DNA of 41,692 nt from Actinomycetes bacterium. Lineage in GTDB: Bacteria; Actinomycetota; Acidimicrobiia; Acidimicrobiales; Palsa-688. The stretch covers positions 1 through 41,692 of the forward strand of contig JAKBAX010000005.1 of NCBI GenBank assembly GCA_021808785.1, read 5' to 3'. Every line of letters starts with the position of its first letter. Within the stretch, counting starts at the first letter, position 1. The notes under the pieces were generated by a model that did no database searches, had not been told where the DNA came from, and saw only the letters and a list, made by a program, of their open reading frames with translations. Below are positions 17,731 through 26,832 of the stretch, in pieces. A program made the position numbers and the translations under genes.

Positions 17731-18180
17731 CTACCCCTTGGTCTCGGGGTCGTCCGAGGCCAGCCGCTGTAGCAGCGGCACGGCCCGGGCCAGCACGTCC
17801 CGGTCCTCGGCGCTGAGCCGGTCCATACGGGCCGTCATGAAAGCATCGCCCCGGACCCGGGACCGATCGAGCAACTCGATCCCCGACGGGCTGATGGCCA
17901 CCCGGGCCACCCGGCGGTCGGCTGCGTCGGAGCGACGCTCCAGGTAACCGTTGGCCTCCAGCCGGGCCGCGATCCGGGTCATCGACGGCGGCGCGATGCG
18001 CTCGATGGCCGCCAACTCGCCCAGGGTGAGCTCGCCGTGCTGGGACAGCACGACGAGGGCCGACATCTGCGAAGGGGTCACGTCCCCCGACCCGGTGGAC
18101 TCCTGCCGGAGCCGCCGCGACAGGCGCAGGACGGACAGCCGGAGGGCGCTGCCGATTTCGTTTCGGGGACCGGCCGTCAT
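17731..18180 (-). CDS. MarR-family transcriptional regulator
   Basis: RLSRRLRQESTGSGDVTPSQMSALVVLSQHGELTLGELAAIERIAPPSMTRIAARLEANGYLERRSDAADRRVARVAIS. Confidence 0.88.
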   Translation of the reverse strand: MTAGPRNEIGSALRLSVLRLSRRLRQESTGSGDVTPSQMSALVVLSQHGELTLGELAAIERIAPPSMTRIAARLEANGYLERRSDAADRRVARVAISPSGIELLDRSRVRGDAFMTARMDRLSAEDRDVLARAVPLLQRLASDDPETKG

Positions 18181-18187
18181 GATGCCC

Positions 18188-18201
18188 GAGTGTAAACACT
18201 C
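18188..18201. promoter_or_regulatory. Inverted repeat GAGTGT-AA-ACACTC overlapping the marR -10
   Basis: Perfect 6-2-6 repeat containing TACACT (minus, 18189-18194) 8 nt from the MarR ATG; candidate autoregulatory operator. Confidence 0.5.
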
Positions 18202-18289
18202 CGTTCCGCTGCGGCCGCGAACCGCTGTCCCCGCCGGGCGCCCTGTGCGCGAGTTTTCACGAGCCTCTCCAGGTGCCACCATAGGGGCC

Positions 18290-18658
18290 GTGAGCATGCG
18301 CGAGGACTGCCGCCACTTCCAGAGTCGTACCTACGACACCGGTGAAGTGGCTCGCTTCTGCGTCCTCAATCTGGCCCCCGAGGCTCCGTGGCGCTGCCCG
18401 GAGGAATGCAGCCGTTACCAGCCCGACATGATCGACGGGTCCTTCGTGATCGGCTCGCTCAACCGGCCGCCGGTGGAGGAGGAGCCCGAGGAGCCGGCCG
18501 AGAACGTGGCTCTTCTGCTGGCCGAGGCCAACTCGATCGTCACGGCCGCCGGTCCGGAGATAGTGCGTGAGGTCGAGGCGGACCGGGCGTCCAGGAAGTG
18601 GTGGCAGGTCTGGAAGCGTCGCGATGACGGTGACGGCTTCCGCCTGAGCAACCGCTGA
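18290..18658 (+). CDS. Small conserved-looking Cys-containing protein of unknown function
   Basis: MREDCRHFQSRTYDTGEVARFCVLNLAPEAPWRCPEECSRYQPD...; GTG at 18290 or ATG at 18296; divergent from marR. Confidence 0.65.
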   Translation: MSMREDCRHFQSRTYDTGEVARFCVLNLAPEAPWRCPEECSRYQPDMIDGSFVIGSLNRPPVEEEPEEPAENVALLLAEANSIVTAAGPEIVREVEADRASRKWWQVWKRRDDGDGFRLSNR

Positions 18659-21423
18659 GCGCCAGCCGGCCCCCCGGCCGCCCCCGAACCCGCCTGGGTC
18701 CGCTCGCCGCAGCCCTCGTCGTCGTCGTCGCTCTGGCCCCGGCCTGCTCGTCGGGACATCGCGCCGGCCACCCAGCCACGACCACCACCACCCCGGAGGC
18801 GACCACTACGACCGAGGCGGCCCCCCAGTACGCCCCGTCGCCCTACTCCTGGGAGCGCGACACCGATCCGTCGCTGTCCATCGGAGGCGGCCGGTCGGCG
18901 TCGCTGTCCGCCGTGCTCGCGCCTCAGCTGTCCCCCGACTGGCAGGTATTCGGCAGCCGCACCGACCAGGCCGGCACCCCCAGCCCCACCGTGTGGTCCT
19001 CGGCCGACGGGTCCAAATGGACCGCGGCCCCGCTCGACAGCTTCGCCGCGCCGGGGCGGGCGCTGGCCGCAGCCCAGTTCAAGGCCATCACCGTCGCGGT
19101 CGGCTCGAGCGGGGTGGGCTCCAATCAACAGGCGGCGGTTTGGCTGTCCGCCTCGGTCGGCGGCCCATTCGCATCGGAGACGGTACCGGCGAGCGACGGT
19201 CCTTCCATGATGAACCTGGTGACCGCCGGCTCACTCGGGATGTTCGCCACCGGTACGGTGGACGGCCGCTTCGCCATGTGGGAGTCCACCAACGGCCGGG
19301 TGTGGTCCGAGCTGCCCCGGGCCGAGAAGGTCATCGAGGCCTCTCCCGGAGCCCGGGTCAACGCCCTGCTGGCCGTCGGCGACTTCGTCTACGCGGCCGG
19401 CTCCACCATGTCGGGGACCACCACGGAGGCGGCCGTGTGGACGTCGAGCAACGGCCTCGACTGGCACCTGGTCGGCTCGGCGGGTACCTCGTTCTCCGGC
19501 CCGGGGGACCGGGTCATCTACTCCATGGCGGCGCTGCAGACCGGCCTGGTCGCGGTGGGCGCGGTGTCCGACGGATCGGGCTGGAACCCGGCGTCGTGGA
19601 TCTCGCCCGACGGCCAGAGCTGGAGCCTGCCATCGCTCGACTTCCCCGGAACCCCGGTGCCGTCGGGCGGCGCCGCCACCTTCGGCCCCAGCGGAGGCAC
19701 CGCGGTGCGGTCGGTGTCCACCGTGCAGACTTTCGCCGGCGCGGCCTCAGTGGTCGCGGCCGGCGGCGGCCCATACGGCCAGGTCGCCTGGCAGTCGACC
19801 GACGGCATGCACTGGACCTCGATGAGCCTGCCGACGCAGGACGCCTCGGCCACGTCGTGGCGGGCCGAGCTGACAGCGGCAACCGTCTCGGAGGCCCTGG
19901 TGCTCGACGGCGAGCCAGGCCAGCCCTACCTGTTGAGGTATCACGAGCCGGCCACCAGCACGGGTGGTCACCCGGCTGCGCCCGGATCGTGGAGCCAGCC
20001 CTCCGCCGATCCGGCCCAGTTCGGACCGGTCCGGCCCGAAGCGATCCCGATCGCGCTGGGTACTTCGCAGGGGTCGCTCCAGCTCGAGGTGGAGGTGGTC
20101 GACCGGTCGCAGGCCATCGGACCGGCCGTCGTGTCGGACGAACTGCTCTCCTCTCCGGACGGCACGACCTGGACGGCGTCGAAGGCGCCGGCTGCACTGG
20201 CCAGCCCGGCCGGGCCGACCACCCTACCGGTCCCCGGCGCCCTGACCGCCCGGCTGCCGGGGGACTGGACCGCGGTCGACTCCCCCGCCGGTTCCGATCC
20301 GGTGGCCTGGACCAGCCCGGACGGCCGCACTTGGCACCCCGTCTCCGTCTTCGGGCACAGCCCTGCGGGCGTGTCGGCCACCCCCTTCGGATCAGCCCTC
20401 CCGCCCACCACTGCGTCCGGGCCGAACGGACCGCTGAGCGCGGCCGCGGCGACGGTCAACGGCCTGTGCACGGCCCGGCTCCCGGCCACCACCACCCAGC
20501 CGGCCCACTACGTGGTCGCGGCGGTCGGCTCGGCGGCCGTCACCTCCCCGTCGACCGCCAGCGGGGCTACGACGCAGACCTTGGCCGGCGGTTCGTCCGG
20601 GGCCACCGTCGCCACCCGATCGGCGGTCGCCTGGGCGTCGTCGACCGGTACCACCTGGCACCCGGGCACCGTGGTACCGGGGGCGCCCCCGGGGGCCACC
20701 CAGTCGATGGCCGGCTGCGTGGCGGTCGGATCGGGACTGGTCGCCTACGGCTCGACGACCGGCACGGGGGGGGCCACGCAGCCGGCCCTGTGGCGCTCCA
20801 CCGACGGCTCGACCTGGAGCCGCCTGACGGTTGGCGCGTTCACCTCTGGGTCACCCCTGCCGATCGTGTCGCTGGCTCAGGCCAAAGACGTGTGGTTGGC
20901 CGCCGCCAATCCCGACCCGCACGCCGATCCGCTCTCGGCAGGTGCCGCCGACGCGCCCGGCCCCGCCGCGTCGAGCGGGGGCGACGCTGGGGTCGGACCG
21001 ACCCCGTCGGTGCAGGACGGCCGGTCCGGGCTGTGGTTGTCCCCCGACGGGGGGTCGGCCTGGCAGCTGATCGACACGTCGCGGGCCCCCTGGATGGGCG
21101 CTGACTTCTCCCAGATCGACCTGGTCGGCTTCGCCCCGGCGGCCACCGCGGCCGGCGGGGCAGTGCACGCCACCCCCGGATCGGGCCCGACGACGACCCG
21201 AGCACCGACATCGACCGCCAGCACCCCGACCGCCAGCACCCCGACCGCCAGCAACCCGACCGCCAGCAACCCGACCGCCAGCACCTCGGCTGCCAGCACC
21301 CCAACCGCCAGCACCTCGACCAGCCTGACCACCGGGCCGGCTGCGGCGGTAGGAGCCACCCTCCCGGTCGTGGTCGGCGTGGTCGACGGGCGCCTGGCCC
21401 TCTGGGTGGGCACCAGCCCCTGA
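18655..21423 (+). CDS. Large secreted lipoprotein with repeated BNR/beta-propeller-like motifs
   Basis: Track start (18913) misses an in-frame lipoprotein signal: (CTG)SASRPPGRPRTRLGPLAAALVVVVALAPACSSG. Repeated W.S.DG..W motifs: VWSSADGSKW, VWTSSNGLDW, SWISPDGQSW, AWQSTDGMHW, AWTSPDGRTW, LWRSTDGSTW, LWLSPDGG. Confidence 0.7.
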   Translation: MSASRPPGRPRTRLGPLAAALVVVVALAPACSSGHRAGHPATTTTTPEATTTTEAAPQYAPSPYSWERDTDPSLSIGGGRSASLSAVLAPQLSPDWQVFGSRTDQAGTPSPTVWSSADGSKWTAAPLDSFAAPGRALAAAQFKAITVAVGSSGVGSNQQAAVWLSASVGGPFASETVPASDGPSMMNLVTAGSLGMFATGTVDGRFAMWESTNGRVWSELPRAEKVIEASPGARVNALLAVGDFVYAAGSTMSGTTTEAAVWTSSNGLDWHLVGSAGTSFSGPGDRVIYSMAALQTGLVAVGAVSDGSGWNPASWISPDGQSWSLPSLDFPGTPVPSGGAATFGPSGGTAVRSVSTVQTFAGAASVVAAGGGPYGQVAWQSTDGMHWTSMSLPTQDASATSWRAELTAATVSEALVLDGEPGQPYLLRYHEPATSTGGHPAAPGSWSQPSADPAQFGPVRPEAIPIALGTSQGSLQLEVEVVDRSQAIGPAVVSDELLSSPDGTTWTASKAPAALASPAGPTTLPVPGALTARLPGDWTAVDSPAGSDPVAWTSPDGRTWHPVSVFGHSPAGVSATPFGSALPPTTASGPNGPLSAAAATVNGLCTARLPATTTQPAHYVVAAVGSAAVTSPSTASGATTQTLAGGSSGATVATRSAVAWASSTGTTWHPGTVVPGAPPGATQSMAGCVAVGSGLVAYGSTTGTGGATQPALWRSTDGSTWSRLTVGAFTSGSPLPIVSLAQAKDVWLAAANPDPHADPLSAGAADAPGPAASSGGDAGVGPTPSVQDGRSGLWLSPDGGSAWQLIDTSRAPWMGADFSQIDLVGFAPAATAAGGAVHATPGSGPTTTRAPTSTASTPTASTPTASNPTASNPTASTSAASTPTASTSTSLTTGPAAAVGATLPVVVGVVDGRLALWVGTSP
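21212..21322 (+). repeat. Degenerate 15-bp repeat encoding TASTP/TASNP linker
   Basis: CCGACCGCCAGCACC-type units: TASTPTASTPTASNPTASNPTASTSAASTPTASTSTS. Confidence 0.9.
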
Positions 21424-21463
21424 TCCGGCCCCGGTGCCCCGGTCGTCCCCCGCCCCCGGGGCC

Positions 21464-21583
21464 GGGCCCCGCAATCGGCCCACCCAAGCCGGGCCCCGCG
21501 ATCGGCCCACCCAGGCCGGGCCCCGCAATCGGCCCACCCAGGCCGGGCCCCGCAATCGGCCCACCCAGGCCGGGCCCCGCGAT
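21464..21583. repeat. 27-bp tandem repeat x about 4.4 abutting the ABC transporter stop codon
   Basis: GGGCCCCGC(A/G)ATCGGCCCACCCA(G/A)GCC starting at 21464, 21491, 21518, 21545, partial at 21572. Confidence 0.95.
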
Positions 21584-24500
21584 TCAGCCGACGCGGCGAT
21601 CCAGGTCCCGGAGGTCGGCTGTGTCGGGATCGGCGAAGGCCCGCCACATCTCGGCGTAGCGCCCACCGGCGGCGACCAGGTCCTCGTGGGTGCCGTCCTC
21701 GACCACCCGGCCAGAGTCCATCACGATGATGCGGTCGGCCCGTCGGGCCGTCTGCAGGCGGTGGGCGATGAGCACAGTGGTGCGCCCCGCGGCCAGCACA
21801 CCCATGGCTTCGGACACTTTGGCCTCGGTGGCCAGATCCAGGTTTGATGTGGCCTCGTCCAGCAGCAGGATCATCGGATCGACCAGCTGGGCGCGGGCCA
21901 GGGCGATCAACTGACGCTGGCCCACCGACAGCGAGCGACCCCGCTCGGTGACCCACTGCAGGTAGCCATCGGCCAGGCCCGCGATGACGTCGTGGGCCCC
22001 CACCGCCCGAGCCGCGGCCTCCACCTCGGCGTCGGTGGCCGACGGGCGGCCGTAGGCGATGTTGTCGCGGATGGTCCCGGAGAAGAGGTGGGCCTCCTGC
22101 GGCACGTACCCGATCCGGTGCCGGTACGCAGCCAGGTCCAGGGTCCGCAGGTCCAGCCCGTCGATCGACACCGATCCGGCCGTCGGGTCGTAGAAACGGG
22201 TCAATAGTTTGACCACGGTCGATTTGCCTGCGCCTGTCTGGCCCACCAGGGCGACGGTCTGGCCCGCCGGCACCTCGATGTCTACACCACGGAGGGCCAG
22301 GCGTTCGGGTCCGGCGACGGGGTAGGAGAATGAGACGGCGCGAAGCGATATCCGCCCGTGGAGGGACGCCGGGGCCACCGCCTGGACGGGCGCTGAGACG
22401 AGCGGCCGGAAGCCCATCAAAGCATTGATCTGGTGCATGGACGCGCCGGCCTGCTGGTACGCGTCGAAGGTCTGGGAGAGCTGCTGTATGGGCCCGAAGA
22501 ACAGGTCCAGGTACAAGAGGAAGCCGACCACCTCGCCCGGCGTGACGTGGTGGCCGGCGACCAGGCCCGATGCCACGCCCAACACCAGGACGGCAGCTAC
22601 GTCGGCCAGGAGCTGCACGAAGGGGAAGTAGAGGGCAACGAGGCGCTGGGCGGCCAGGCGGGAATCGAGGTAGCCGCCGGCCAGTTCCCGGAAGTGGCGC
22701 CGGTTGCGGGCCTCCCGGCGGAACGCCTGCGACTCGCGCACCCCTGAGAGGCTCTCCTGCATGTTGGCGTTGACGACCGCGATGCGGTCCCGGGCCCGCT
22801 CGTAGGCCCGGGCCGACCGGCGGCGGTACATCGAGGTGGCGAAGGCCAAGGGGACGGTGACCGAGAGGGCGACCAGTCCGAGCTCGATGTTCCAGACCAG
22901 CATGGCCACTCCGACGCCGACGATGGTGAAGAGGGAGACGACGGCGTTGATCAGGCCGCTGTTGAGCAGGTTGGAGAGGGCGTCCACGTCGGTGGTCATC
23001 CGGGTCATGATCCGCCCGGCCATCTCCCGCTCGTAGTAATCGATCGACAGCCGCTGCAGATGGGCCCAGATCCTCACCCGCAGGGCCAACAGCATGCGCT
23101 CCGCGGTGCGACCGGTCACCACCACTTGGAGAGTGGTGTCCGCCCAGTCGGCCAGCACCACGGCCAGGAACACGATCGAGATCACCCAGAGGGCGTGGGC
23201 CGAACCGCCGGCCACACCGCGGTCCAATCCGTCGCGGATGAGCAGAGGTCCGGCCAGGGTGGCCAACGCATCGAGGATGACCAGACCCGTACCGGCGGCC
23301 AGCGCGCGCCGGTACGGGCGGGTGAAGCGCCGCAGGGAGAACGTCGGGTCCTCGCGTGCCTCGGCGTCGACGTCGACCACCGGCCGTTCGTCCGCCGCCG
23401 GAAGGGCCGCGACCCGGGCCAGGAGCTCCGGGGTGGGGCCCATGGCACCCATCCAGCCGCGCCCACCGCCCATACCCCGCAGCCCGGCCCCGAGAGCGCC
23501 CCGGCCGGAAGCGACAGGGACAGGGGCCGCGCCCGGAGGCTCGGCGGCGGGAACCCGTCCGTAGGGCCACAACTCCGGGGTGACCGCGCCGGGCGCCGCC
23601 GTGTGTGAGCAATGGTCGTCCGGTACCGAACCCAGCGTTTCGATCTCCTCCCCCGGGCGACCGAGCAGCCGGCGGTACACCGGGCAACGGGCCGTCAACT
23701 CCTCGTGGGTGCCTTGGTCCAGGACCCGCCCCCGGTCGACGACTGCGATGCGGTCGGCCAACCGCAACGTGGAACGGCGGTGGGCGACCAGCAGCGTGGT
23801 TCGGCCCTGCATCACTTTGCGCAAGGTGGCCTGGATGTCGGCCTCCACCTTGGCGTCGACCGCGCTAGTCGCGTCGTCGAGAACGAGGATCTGCGGGTCC
23901 GACAGCAGAGCCCTGGCCAGGGCGATGCGCTGGCGCTGCCCGCCCGACAAGGTGAGACCCCGCTCGCCCACAACGGTGGCGTACCCGCCGGGCAGGGCGG
24001 AGATGAAGGCGTCGGCCTCGGCCGCCCGGGCCGCGGCCTGCACTTCTTCGTCGGAGGCGTCGGGGCGGGCGAAGGCGATGTTGTTGCGCACGGTATCGGA
24101 GAAGAGGAAGCTCTCCTCGAACACCACTCCTATGCGGGACCGCAAGGTCTCGAGGGTCAGGTCGCGCACGTCGAGCGAGCCGATGGTGACCGAGCCGTCG
24201 TGCACGTCGTAGAAACGGGGCAGCAGGAGAGCCACGGTCGATTTGCCCGAACCGGAGGCGCCGACCAGAGCTACCGTCTCGCCCGACGCCACCTCCAGAT
24301 CGAACTCGTGGAGCACCGATTGGGAGCGGGTGTAACCGAATCCGACGGAGCGGAAGCCGATCGAGGCCGGCCCGGGGGGCAGTTCCACCGCCCCGGGCTT
24401 CTCCATGACGACCGGGTTGGCGGCCAGCAGGTCGAGGACCCGCTGCGCTCCGGCCCGGGCCTGCTGGCCGACGATCAGGACTCCGGCCAGCATGCGGGCC

Positions 24501-25375
24501 GGGCTGGCCATCTGGAGCAGATAGGTGGCGAAAGCCAAGAACGTGCCGACCGTTATGCGGTGGTGCATGGCCATCCAGCCGCCCAGTGCGAGGACGCCGA
24601 CCTCGCCCAGCACCGGCAACCCGGACAGGACGGGCTGATAGCGGGCCTGCAGCCGAACGGCTCGCATTCGGGCGCCATAGAGGGAGCCGGCCCGCTCGAC
24701 CAGCCGATCCAGCTCCCGCTGCTCCTGCCCGAACCCCTTGACCACCCGGACCCCGGTGACCGCCTCCTCGACGACCACCGCGACCTCCCCCTCCTTCTGC
24801 TGGGCGTCCCAGTTGGCGGGGAAGGTCTGGGACCGCATGCGGTAGGCGGTCACCAACAGCGCCGGCACGATGGCCAGAGAGACCAGGGCCAGGAGCGGAG
24901 AGAACAGGAACATGATCACGAGAGACGAGGCCAGCAGCAGCAGGTTCCCGCTCATCACGGGCAGAAAGGCCAGCAGGCCCTGGAGCAGCGCGACGTCGGA
25001 GTTGGCCCGCGAGACGAGCTGGCCGGTCTGCATCTCGTCGTGGCGGGCCGCGTCGAGGCGCTGCAGTTGGTCGAAGATGGCGTTGCGCAGGTCGAACTGG
25101 ACGTCCAGGCTGACTCGGCCGCCGACGAAGCGACGCACGTAGGACGAGGCGAACGTGGCCAGCGCCAGGCCGGCCATCACGGCCAGCCAGGGAGCGAGCG
25201 GCTCCCGGTGGGCGATGATGACCCGATCGATGATCTGGCGCTCCACTGCGGGCATTGCGGCCGAGACCGCGCCACCGAGCAGGGCGGCGCCGAAGGCCAG
25301 CAGGACGTGGGCCCGATGGGGCCGGAGCCACGGCAGGAGCCGCCGGATCCATCCCGGCTCCCGACCTCCCAGCAT
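21584..25375 (-). CDS. Fused two-half (TMD-NBD-TMD-NBD) ABC exporter, asymmetric ATP sites
   Basis: 1263 aa. NBD1: GASGSGKST, LSGGQRQRIALARA, ILVLDDATSAVD; NBD2: GQTGAGKST, LSVGQRQLIALARA, ILLLDEATSNLD. Confidence 0.93.
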   Translation of the reverse strand: MLGGREPGWIRRLLPWLRPHRAHVLLAFGAALLGGAVSAAMPAVERQIIDRVIIAHREPLAPWLAVMAGLALATFASSYVRRFVGGRVSLDVQFDLRNAIFDQLQRLDAARHDEMQTGQLVSRANSDVALLQGLLAFLPVMSGNLLLLASSLVIMFLFSPLLALVSLAIVPALLVTAYRMRSQTFPANWDAQQKEGEVAVVVEEAVTGVRVVKGFGQEQRELDRLVERAGSLYGARMRAVRLQARYQPVLSGLPVLGEVGVLALGGWMAMHHRITVGTFLAFATYLLQMASPARMLAGVLIVGQQARAGAQRVLDLLAANPVVMEKPGAVELPPGPASIGFRSVGFGYTRSQSVLHEFDLEVASGETVALVGASGSGKSTVALLLPRFYDVHDGSVTIGSLDVRDLTLETLRSRIGVVFEESFLFSDTVRNNIAFARPDASDEEVQAAARAAEADAFISALPGGYATVVGERGLTLSGGQRQRIALARALLSDPQILVLDDATSAVDAKVEADIQATLRKVMQGRTTLLVAHRRSTLRLADRIAVVDRGRVLDQGTHEELTARCPVYRRLLGRPGEEIETLGSVPDDHCSHTAAPGAVTPELWPYGRVPAAEPPGAAPVPVASGRGALGAGLRGMGGGRGWMGAMGPTPELLARVAALPAADERPVVDVDAEAREDPTFSLRRFTRPYRRALAAGTGLVILDALATLAGPLLIRDGLDRGVAGGSAHALWVISIVFLAVVLADWADTTLQVVVTGRTAERMLLALRVRIWAHLQRLSIDYYEREMAGRIMTRMTTDVDALSNLLNSGLINAVVSLFTIVGVGVAMLVWNIELGLVALSVTVPLAFATSMYRRRSARAYERARDRIAVVNANMQESLSGVRESQAFRREARNRRHFRELAGGYLDSRLAAQRLVALYFPFVQLLADVAAVLVLGVASGLVAGHHVTPGEVVGFLLYLDLFFGPIQQLSQTFDAYQQAGASMHQINALMGFRPLVSAPVQAVAPASLHGRISLRAVSFSYPVAGPERLALRGVDIEVPAGQTVALVGQTGAGKSTVVKLLTRFYDPTAGSVSIDGLDLRTLDLAAYRHRIGYVPQEAHLFSGTIRDNIAYGRPSATDAEVEAAARAVGAHDVIAGLADGYLQWVTERGRSLSVGQRQLIALARAQLVDPMILLLDEATSNLDLATEAKVSEAMGVLAAGRTTVLIAHRLQTARRADRIIVMDSGRVVEDGTHEDLVAAGGRYAEMWRAFADPDTADLRDLDRRVG

Positions 25376-25384
25376 TACGCCATG

Positions 25385-26104
25385 CTAAATGACGCTGGAG
25401 GAGATGGGCCGGAAAAAGGGAGGGCGCCCCGCCGTATCGGGCGGCGGCAACCAGGGCCGAGGCGCCGCTCTCGACCCGGCCCGGCCCCAGACCAGGCCCT
25501 CCATGAAGACCCACGTCCGGCGGTGGATGGAGGTGGGGCCGTAGGCGTGCAGCGCCATCTTGTGGCGGGGGCAGGGGTAACCCTTGTTGGAATCGAACTC
25601 GTAGCCTGGAAAGTGCTCGGCCTCCTGGCGCATATGACGGTCGCGGGTGACCTTGGCCAGGATCGACGCGGCGGCGATCGACAAGCAGGTGGCGTCCCCC
25701 CTCACGATCCGGGTCGTGGACGCCGTGCCGACGAAGTCCCAGTTTCCGTCGATCAGCACGTGGTCGGCGCTGATCCCGAGCCCCTCCACCGCCCGCCGGG
25801 CGGCACGGCGCTGGGCCTCCGCCATGCCGACCGTGTCGCACTCCTCCTGCGAGGCCGCCCCGACCGCCCATGCCGTGCACCACGAAGCCACCCGGTCGAA
25901 GAGCCGCTCCCGCGCCGGTTCGCTGAGCATCTTCGAATCCCGCACGCCGTACACCCTCCGGTCCGGTGGCAGCACTGCTGCGCCGACCATGAGCGGCCCG
26001 GCCCACGCGCCGCGACCGACCTCGTCCACGCCGACGATCACCTCGTGACCCATGTCGCGCAGCGTCTTCTCGACGGCGCGAGACGGGGGCTTGCCGGTGC
26101 TCAC
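25385..26104 (-). CDS. rnhB: Ribonuclease HII
   Basis: EVIVGVDEVGRGAWAGPLMVGAAVL...DSKMLS...SIAAASILAKVTRDRHM; GTG start overlaps the upstream stop. Confidence 0.93.
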   Translation of the reverse strand: MSTGKPPSRAVEKTLRDMGHEVIVGVDEVGRGAWAGPLMVGAAVLPPDRRVYGVRDSKMLSEPARERLFDRVASWCTAWAVGAASQEECDTVGMAEAQRRAARRAVEGLGISADHVLIDGNWDFVGTASTTRIVRGDATCLSIAAASILAKVTRDRHMRQEAEHFPGYEFDSNKGYPCPRHKMALHAYGPTSIHRRTWVFMEGLVWGRAGSRAAPRPWLPPPDTAGRPPFFRPISSSVI

Positions 26105-26832
26105 CCCTCCACCTTCACGTACCGGCCGAGGAGCATACCGTCGCCCTCCAGAAGCGCGGTCAGGCGGAACTGGGCCGGACCCCCGAACCAGGAGTCGCCG
26201 AGGTTGCGGTGACGCGCTCCGGCCAGCAGGGGGGCGATGGTGAGGCACAACTCGTCGACCAGCCCGGCCGAGAGCAGCGCCGCGGTCAACGATGGACCCC
26301 CCTCGCACAAGATTCGGCCCAGCCCCCGCTCCCGCAGCTCCCGCACCGCCCGGTCGGCGTCCACCTCCTGCTCGCCGCAGGCCACCACTTCGGCCACCTC
26401 GGCCAGATCGGGCCTGGCGCTCTTGACCCATTCGGTGGTCAGCACCAGAACCCGGCCCCCCTCGGCGAACATCGGGGCCGCCGGGTCCAAGGTACCCTGC
26501 CCCGACACCACGGCCAATCGGGGCAGCTCGCTGCGGCCCCGCCGGAGGCGAGCCGCCCGGGCCTGCTCGTCCAGGCGCACCGGCCCATATTGCTCGGCAT
26601 TGGCGGTACCCGACCCGACCAGGATGACGTCGGCGACGGCGCGCATGGCCATGAACGCCCGGCGGTCGGCCGGCCCCCCGAGAGGCCCGCTCCGGCCGGA
26701 TATCTCGATTGCCCCGTCGAGCGAGGCCACGAAATTGACCCGCAGGTGCCGGGCGACCGGGTGGGCGTAGAGATCCTCCAGAGCCCGGTCCGATTCGACC
26801 GGCCCCGGCTCGGGCAACAGGCGGCGGATCAT
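26101..26832 (-). CDS. RibD C-terminal-like pyrimidine reductase family protein
   Basis: RVNFVASLDGAIEISGRSGPLGGPADRRAFMAMRAVADVILVGSGTA...ILCEGGPSLTAALLSAGLVDELCLTIAPLLAG. Confidence 0.87.
   Translation of the reverse strand: MIRRLLPEPGPVESDRALEDLYAHPVARHLRVNFVASLDGAIEISGRSGPLGGPADRRAFMAMRAVADVILVGSGTANAEQYGPVRLDEQARAARLRRGRSELPRLAVVSGQGTLDPAAPMFAEGGRVLVLTTEWVKSARPDLAEVAEVVACGEQEVDADRAVRELRERGLGRILCEGGPSLTAALLSAGLVDELCLTIAPLLAGARHRNLGDSWFGGPAQFRLTALLEGDGMLLGRYVKVEG

Noticed and set aside
21434-21847. 137-aa plus-strand ORF over the 27-bp repeats
   Set aside because: Repeat-driven open frame antisense to the exporter C-terminus; no independent start signals.
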